Source: Aquificaceae bacterium
Lineage (GTDB): Bacteria > Aquificota > Aquificia > Aquificales > Aquificaceae
NCBI GenBank assembly: GCA_015490215.1
Contig: WFYH01000180.1
Coordinates: forward strand, 1 to 8,891
Reading direction: 5' to 3'
Length of the DNA stretch: 8,891 nucleotides
Below are positions 5,297 to 8,891 of the stretch, piece after piece. The notes under the pieces were generated by a model. It worked only from the letters and a program-made list of their open reading frames with translations. It was not told the origin of the DNA and made no database searches. The position numbers were made by a program, and so were the translations under genes. Each line of letters begins with the position of its first letter. Position 1 is the stretch's first letter.

Positions 5297-5776
5297 ATGG
5301 AGAAGAAGGAAACTCAAGACTTTGGAAACGCTTGGGAGTATCAGGGGTGTCTTATCCCCAAAGATCTATATTACGATGTGGAGAACCAAGTTTGGGTAAG
5401 GGTCAACGAGGACGGGACGGTAACCATGGGTCTAACGGACGTGGGTCAAACGAGAGCGGGTAGACTCCTCCACGCACGGATAAAACCCGTGGGAACGAAG
5501 GTCAAAAAGGGCAAACCCATAGCCACCCTTGAGAGCGGAAAGTGGGCGGGACCGGTTCCAGCCCTCGTAGAAGGGGAGGTAATAGCGGTAAACGAGAGGG
5601 TAGCCGAAGACCCAAACTTTATAAACATAGACCCTTACGGGGAGGCTTGGATAGTTAAGGTAAAGCCCGTTGACCTTGAAAGGGATCTGAAAGACCTTGT
5701 GACCGGTGAGGAAGCCCTTCAGAAGATGAAAGAACACATAGACGAATGGGATATAGTATGTATGAGGTGTATGTGA
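5297..5776 (+). CDS. GcvH-like lipoyl carrier protein (LbpA type) with C-terminal CxxC
   Basis: This 159-residue cytoplasmic protein has the glycine-cleavage H-protein fold. DGTVTMGLTDVGQTRAG (39-55) matches the canonical GxTxxA region, and LESGKWAGPVPALVEGEV (78-95) holds the lipoyl-lysine site at Lys82 in an E-S-x-K context. ERVAEDPNFINIDPYGEAWI (100-119) is the typical H-protein ending. A charged tail after it finishes in CMRCM (Cys155, Cys158), which standard GcvH lacks. No P-protein, T-protein or L-protein gene is nearby. Aquificales carry several GcvH paralogues, and some serve as lipoate-binding proteins (LbpA) of the sHdr sulfur-oxidation pathway rather than in glycine cleavage, so that is an alternative role here. 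The next gene, a thioredoxin-fold protein, starts one base after its stop, so the pair probably works together. The start is the first in-frame Met and has no Shine-Dalgarno sequence. Confidence 0.85.
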   Translation: MEKKETQDFGNAWEYQGCLIPKDLYYDVENQVWVRVNEDGTVTMGLTDVGQTRAGRLLHARIKPVGTKVKKGKPIATLESGKWAGPVPALVEGEVIAVNERVAEDPNFINIDPYGEAWIVKVKPVDLERDLKDLVTGEEALQKMKEHIDEWDIVCMRCM

Positions 5777-5777
5777 G

Positions 5778-6047
5778 ATGGGTGCACAGGACAGGCACGT
5801 GATACTTCTGGTCTCTCAGTGGTGTCCTACCTGTCCTCATGCGGACGCCCTCTGGAGAAAGCTTCAGGCGGAATACGGCTTTAAGTATGAGGTTCTTGAC
5901 ATAGCCACTCCGGAGGGCAGATACTGGGTAAACAAGCTTATGGTAAGGAGCGTACCCTCCTCTATAGTGGACGGAAAGCTCGCCTTTGTGGGCGTGCCTG
6001 ACGAAAGTGAGGCAAGAAAGGTAATTCAGGAGGGCGTCCAGTTCTGA
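5778..6047 (+). CDS. Small thioredoxin/glutaredoxin-fold protein with CPTC motif
   Basis: This 89-residue protein starts with a beta strand and the redox motif WCPTCPHA (Cys16, Cys19). The cis-proline loop VRSVPSSIVDGKLAFVG follows (Pro60), in the order expected for a glutaredoxin-like or minimal thioredoxin fold. There is no signal peptide, so it is cytoplasmic. Likely work is dithiol-disulfide exchange. Because it is translationally coupled to the lipoyl carrier (1 base between genes, GAGGTG about 8 bases before its ATG), the lipoyl dithiol or the carrier's own CxxC tail is a natural candidate partner; that is inference. It resembles the thioredoxin-related small proteins encoded beside lipoate or sulfur-trafficking genes in thermophiles. 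Exact family is not certain. Confidence 0.8.
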   Translation: MGAQDRHVILLVSQWCPTCPHADALWRKLQAEYGFKYEVLDIATPEGRYWVNKLMVRSVPSSIVDGKLAFVGVPDESEARKVIQEGVQF

Positions 6048-6051
6048 GTGT

Positions 6052-6273
6052 ATGAAGGTTTTCCTTTACATCCTCCTTTTCGGTGCGGTGTTCGCAATAT
6101 CGGTGCTCTTTATCCTTGCTAACTCAGATCAGAAAGTCTCTCTCGTTCTGTGGAAGGACTTTAGCACACCGGAACTTCCGATAGGTCTGGTGGTGGTTTT
6201 GGTATTCTTTGCGGGTTTTCTCGCGGGCTTTATATTTTTCCCCTTGACTTACGTCATAAAGAGATTAAGTTGA
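6052..6273 (+). CDS. LapA/DUF1049-type two-helix inner-membrane protein
   Basis: This 73-residue protein has two transmembrane helices (about 3-25 and 43-65) joined by a short loop with the DUF1049 pattern FILANSDQKVSLVLW and the PIGLVVVLVFFAGFLAGF helix. Proteins of this family (LapA, formerly YciS) act with LapB in lipopolysaccharide assembly in Gram-negative bacteria. Many short DUF1049 members outside Proteobacteria are uncharacterised. It starts 4 bases after the thioredoxin-like gene and ends 42 bases before iscA, so it belongs to the same transcription unit. No Shine-Dalgarno sequence stands out; coupling to the preceding stop may serve. Confidence 0.75.
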   Translation: MKVFLYILLFGAVFAISVLFILANSDQKVSLVLWKDFSTPELPIGLVVVLVFFAGFLAGFIFFPLTYVIKRLS

Positions 6274-6300
6274 TGGAGTATCTTATTGTGAAAAATTTTT

Positions 6301-6308
6301 GAGGAGGT
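6301..6308 (+). promoter_or_regulatory. Strong ribosome binding site of the IscA-type gene
   Basis: GAGGAGGT lies 7 bases before the ATG at 6316. It favours this start over the internal Met seven codons in, and predicts higher translation than that of the upstream genes. Confidence 0.75.
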
Positions 6309-6315
6309 TAAAGGT

Positions 6316-6663
6316 ATGCAAGAGCAAAGCGCTATGACCTTTAAGGTTACCGAAAAGGCGGTAGAAGAAATTTTGAAGGTAGCTAAGGAGAACAACATAG
6401 AGAACCCCATCCTCAGGGTAAGGGTTGTCCCCGGAGGCTGTTCGGGATTCCAATACGCTATGGGTTTTGACGACAACATAGAGGAAGGGGACCACGTCTT
6501 TGAATACGGAGACGTTAAAGTGGTTATAGATTCCTTCTCCATGCCCTACGTTAACGGAGCGGAGCTTGACTACGTTGTGGACTTTATGGGCGGTGGGTTC
6601 ACCATAAGGAACCCCAACGCTACCGGAAGCTGCGGTTGCGGAAGCTCATTCAGCTGCGGCTGA
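6316..6663 (+). CDS. iscA: IscA/HesB-type iron-sulfur cluster carrier
   Basis: This 115-residue A-type carrier accepts or transfers Fe-S clusters during maturation of client proteins in the cytoplasm. The family signature is complete: VVPGGCSGFQYAMGF (Cys42), then GAELDYVVDFMGGGFTIRNPNA (81-102) and the C-terminal GSCGCGSSFSCG (Cys106 and Cys108, with an extra Cys114). Three Cys in C-x(n)-C-x-C form are the cluster ligands. Length is normal for the family. It is close in pattern to the Aquifex IscA that has been studied structurally. No iscU, iscS or suf gene is in the window, so it is a stand-alone carrier placed after the lipoyl carrier. Lipoyl synthase is itself an Fe-S enzyme, so a functional link is possible but is inference. 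Its 3' end overlaps the convergent ybbR gene by 18 bp. ErpA-type naming is an alternative. Confidence 0.92.
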   Translation: MQEQSAMTFKVTEKAVEEILKVAKENNIENPILRVRVVPGGCSGFQYAMGFDDNIEEGDHVFEYGDVKVVIDSFSMPYVNGAELDYVVDFMGGGFTIRNPNATGSCGCGSSFSCG

Positions 6664-7035
6664 TCTTACATAAACCTTCACGGTCGGCGGGCTTGCGCTC
6701 GCCGGCTGTATAAACACAGGGAAGGGAGTTTCCATCTCAACTTTAAGCTCGTAAGTTCCCTCCCGATTTATGCGGGAGACGTTCACAAACACCTTTACCC
6801 TATCTATAAGGTCGGAAAAGAGGAGTTTTTCCACCACGTATACGGTTACCTCTACCCTCTCGGGTTCCACCCTGTAGATAAAGTCAAGCCTGTCACCTCT
6901 TAGTTCCACCTTACGCATCACCTCCACAGGTGTCCTGCTGCCGAGGTTGACCACACCCCACAGGGTCACGGCTATGATCAGGGCTGTCAGCTTATACTTC
7001 CACTCAAAGACAAAGATCTCCCTAAGAACCTTCAT
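6646..7035 (-). CDS. Short YbbR-domain membrane protein, likely CdaA regulator
   Basis: This 129-residue protein has one N-terminal transmembrane helix (about 15-31, LTALIIAVTLWGVVNLG) followed by a single YbbR-type domain: VMRKVELRGDR, VEPERVEVTVYVVEKLL and an Ile/Asn-rich sheet ending TVKVYVRS. CdaR of Firmicutes, the classic partner of CdaA, has a similar anchor but several YbbR repeats, so this is a reduced version. The C-terminal domain would be outside the cytoplasmic membrane. Overlap with cdaA by 14 bp puts it in the same operon. Modulation of diadenylate cyclase activity is therefore the likely role, by analogy with CdaR. The last codons overlap iscA on the other strand. Confidence 0.8.
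   Translation of the reverse strand: MKVLREIFVFEWKYKLTALIIAVTLWGVVNLGSRTPVEVMRKVELRGDRLDFIYRVEPERVEVTVYVVEKLLFSDLIDRVKVFVNVSRINREGTYELKVEMETPFPVFIQPASASPPTVKVYVRSAAAE
6685..6704 (+). other. GC-rich hairpin at the iscA-ybbR convergence
   Basis: CGGCGGGC (6685-6692) pairs with GCTCGCCG (6697-6704) around the tetraloop TTGC, giving 8 pairs with one G-T wobble. It lies 21 bases after the iscA stop and within the ybbR coding region. No T-run follows on the + strand, so it may stabilise the iscA transcript's 3' end or act as an atypical terminator. It may equally reflect codon choice in the Ala/Ser/Pro-rich YbbR tail. Confidence 0.35.
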
Positions 7036-7792
7036 TTTCTATCCCCATCAACTTTGTCAGTCTGTCTCTGAGTATTTCGGGATCTAAGTTTCTTTCAAGC
7101 TTACCTTCCACAGCAAGGGAAATCTCTCCAGTTTCTTCTGATACAACCACCGCTATGGCGTCGCTCTCTTCGCTTATCCCGAGTGCCGCCCTGTGGCGTG
7201 TTCCGTATTTCTTGGGAAGGTCCGCAGACCTTGAAAGGGGAAGCACGCAGGAAGCGAAAGCTATCCTTTCCCCTTTTATCACCACCGCCCCGTCGTGAAG
7301 GGGTGTCATAGGATAGAAGATAGTTATGAGAAGTTCCACCGAGACGTTGGCGTCTATATAAACGCACCCCTCAATGATATCGTCAATGCTTTGGTAGCGT
7401 TCTATGACTATGAGGGCACCTATCTGCCTGTCGGACATGAACCTGCAGGCTCTAACTATCCTCTCTATGGTCTTCTCTTCAACGGAGCTGAGCTTTAGAA
7501 CCTTTGTTTGCTCACCTATCTTTGCCAAAGCCTTCCTTATTTCGGGCTGGAAGACTACAACTATGGCAAAGAGTCCGAGGGTCCAGACCTTTTCAAAGAT
7601 CCAAGAGAGGGTTTTAAGTTGAAGGGCTTCCGCCAGAAGCCAAAAGAGTCCTACAAGTATAAAGATCCTCAAGAGCTTATAGCCCTTGCTTATTACGAGA
7701 AAGTGGATGAGGACGTATATGAGAACCGCAACCGCCAAGATGTCAACCAGATCCCTTAAGCCGAAAAGTTCCCGCAGGAGGTCATACGCCAT
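7022..7792 (-). CDS. cdaA: Membrane diadenylate cyclase (DisA_N/DAC domain)
   Basis: This 256-residue CdaA (DacA/YbbP) type protein makes the second messenger c-di-AMP from two ATP at the inner membrane. Three N-terminal helices (about 15-34, 42-58, 71-82) precede the cytoplasmic DAC domain, which begins near VFQPEIRKALAKIG (79-93). The catalytic motifs are intact: LHDGAVVI (Asp167-Gly-Ala) and GTRHRAALGISEESDAI (Arg199-His-Arg), followed by VVSEETGEIS for nucleotide binding. The start overlaps folP by 11 bp, and GAGG is placed about 7 bases upstream within folP. ybbR follows with a 14-bp overlap. glmM, the usual third partner in Firmicutes, is absent here and folP takes its place upstream. 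No phosphodiesterase gene is in view. Confidence 0.92.
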   Translation of the reverse strand: MAYDLLRELFGLRDLVDILAVAVLIYVLIHFLVISKGYKLLRIFILVGLFWLLAEALQLKTLSWIFEKVWTLGLFAIVVVFQPEIRKALAKIGEQTKVLKLSSVEEKTIERIVRACRFMSDRQIGALIVIERYQSIDDIIEGCVYIDANVSVELLITIFYPMTPLHDGAVVIKGERIAFASCVLPLSRSADLPKKYGTRHRAALGISEESDAIAVVVSEETGEISLAVEGKLERNLDPEILRDRLTKLMGIENEGS

Positions 7793-8891
7793 CGTAGGTC
7801 CTCACCGCATCAAGGAGGGCTAAGAACTCTCTCGTTTCCTTTACATCGTGAACCCTGACTATATGGGCACCCTGCATAACCGCCGGTGCAACCGCTCCCA
7901 AACTTCCGAATAGCCTCTCTTTGGGTTCGGTCTTTTTATTCAAAAAGCCTTCAAGTATAAGACCTATGAAGGACTTCCTTGAAACACCCACAAGCAAAGG
8001 CTTCCCGAGAACCTTGAACTCCTCAAACCTTCTCAGTATCTCTACATTGTGCTCTGGGAGTTTTCCGAACCCGATGCCCGGATCAAGGATGATGTTTTCC
8101 TCCCTTTTGTAACCGACCGAGATAAGATTTTCAATTCTTTCCTTCCACCAGCTTACTATTTCCGCTACCACATCCTCGTAAACTATAGGCTCACTTTTCC
8201 AAGTTTCGGGTCTGCCCTTTATGTGGTTTATCACATAGGGGCATCCGTATTCGCTGACCACCCTGAACATGTCGGGGTCGAAGGTCCCTCCGCTTATGTC
8301 GTTTATGATGTCCGCTCCCTCTTCAAGGCAGACACGTGCAACCTGTGCCTTGTAGGTATCTATGGATATCCAAACCTTGGGAAGTTCCTTCCGCACCTCT
8401 TTAAGAACGGGCAGGACCCTATTTATTTCCTCCTCAGCGCTTATCCTTTCCGAGCCGGGTCTTGTAGACTCTCCGCCTATGTCTATGATTTCTGCACCTT
8501 CTTGGTGCATTTGAACAGCTCTCTCTACAGCCTTCTTAGGGTCCGTATAAAGCCCCCCGTCGGAGAAGGAATCGGGGGTCACATTCAGAACCCCCATTAT
8601 GGCGGTCTTAAGTCCGAGAGGTAGGATCTTTCTGTTGTAGGTTATCTTGAAGTTTCTTTTCGCAAATCTCACAAGGGCTTGAGCTATCTCCCTTGCAAGC
8701 TTTTTGGTTTCGGGGTAGCCCACAAGCTCCGAGCACATGAGCCGAAGATCGCTCTCCTTTCCGCATAGGGCAAACCTGCCGTCCTTTTCAAAAACAGAAA
8801 CACAGCTCTTCCTTGCGCTCAGATATATAGGCTCCGGGTTTCCGGAAAACTCAAAGTATAGGCACAGACCTACACCCTCGTAGGCTCTCTC
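7782..8891 (-). CDS. folP: Dihydropteroate synthase, 5' end beyond the window
   Basis: This enzyme condenses p-aminobenzoate with 6-hydroxymethyl-dihydropterin pyrophosphate in folate synthesis. Counting from the internal Met at 8738, the TIM-barrel motifs are AIMGVLNVTPDSFSDGG (46-62), IIDIGGESTRPG (84-95), ISIDTYKAQV (124-133), DIINDISGG (143-151), NHIKGRP (171-177), ILDPGIGFGK (217-226), LLVGVSRKSFIG (248-259) and VRVHDVKET (294-302). The frame stays open for 51 more codons to the right edge. That stretch (YLSARKSCVSVFEKDGRFALCGKES) is like the small N-terminal domain that some clostridial and other DHPS enzymes carry ahead of the barrel. The Met at 8738 has no well-placed ribosome binding site, so the true start is probably outside the window. 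The gene overlaps cdaA by 11 bp as the first visible gene of the operon. Confidence 0.9.
   Translation of the reverse strand, partial: ERAYEGVGLCLYFEFSGNPEPIYLSARKSCVSVFEKDGRFALCGKESDLRLMCSELVGYPETKKLAREIAQALVRFAKRNFKITYNRKILPLGLKTAIMGVLNVTPDSFSDGGLYTDPKKAVERAVQMHQEGAEIIDIGGESTRPGSERISAEEEINRVLPVLKEVRKELPKVWISIDTYKAQVARVCLEEGADIINDISGGTFDPDMFRVVSEYGCPYVINHIKGRPETWKSEPIVYEDVVAEIVSWWKERIENLISVGYKREENIILDPGIGFGKLPEHNVEILRRFEEFKVLGKPLLVGVSRKSFIGLILEGFLNKKTEPKERLFGSLGAVAPAVMQGAHIVRVHDVKETREFLALLDAVRTYDGV

Noticed and set aside
5297..5776. Glycine-cleavage H protein assigned as gcvH
   Set aside because: The fold and lipoyl site fit, but the C-terminal CxxC, the thioredoxin-like partner and the absence of other glycine-cleavage genes make the specific symbol unsafe. 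I left it blank.

Overview
The window looks like part of the chromosome of a thermophilic member of the Aquificales (Aquificota). This is an inference from several things: heavy use of AGG/AGA for Arg and ATA for Ile, Lys/Glu-rich small proteins, closely packed and overlapping operons, a GcvH-like lipoyl carrier of the kind that is multiplied in Aquifex-type genomes, an IscA close to the Aquifex type, and an isolated repeat that strongly resembles the Aquifex CRISPR repeat. No rRNA or tRNA gene was recognised.

Left part (1-2506): a decaying accessory region. It starts with about 340 bases of non-coding, hairpin-bearing DNA with a single orphan CRISPR-type repeat (283-311). Three broken genes follow, all on the + strand: a beta-propeller-like, probably exported protein with a frameshift (339-1167); a short coiled-coil protein with a frameshift and an amber codon (1218-1521); and a Uma2-family PD-(D/E)XK nuclease with an ochre codon (1532-2068). 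Both nonsense codons sit where Gln is expected, which fits CAG to TAG and CAA to TAA transitions. The next 440 bases (2069-2506) hold no convincing protein gene but are rich in nested inverted repeats (2079-2160, 2292-2313, 2431-2469), which suggests a structured RNA or a mobile-element remnant.

Middle part (2507-5166): a 400-codon DUF2229 protein on + corresponds to the C-terminal portion of large 2-hydroxyacyl-CoA dehydratase activator-like proteins, but has no activase (ASKHA) domain and no good start site. It converges with, and overlaps by 32 bp, a two-gene minus-strand operon. That operon encodes a 12-helix membrane protein resembling NnrS or heme-copper oxidase subunit I, followed by a small cupin that is translationally coupled to it.

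Right part (5167-8891): a 130-bp divergent promoter region drives a + strand cluster: a lipoyl carrier (GcvH/LbpA-like) with a C-terminal CxxC, a small CPTC thioredoxin-fold protein, a LapA/DUF1049 two-helix membrane protein, and an IscA/HesB iron-sulfur carrier. It converges (18-bp overlap) with a minus-strand operon, folP - cdaA - ybbR, whose genes overlap one another. FolP (dihydropteroate synthase) runs off the right edge. CdaA is a membrane-bound diadenylate cyclase making c-di-AMP, and the one-domain YbbR protein is its likely membrane regulator.

Taken together, the right half is housekeeping: lipoyl and iron-sulfur chemistry, folate and c-di-AMP. The left quarter is a gene graveyard that also contains non-coding structure. 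The most interesting leads are the structured region at 2079-2313, the orphan CRISPR repeat, the paired Gln-to-stop mutations, and the coupled lipoyl carrier/thioredoxin pair.
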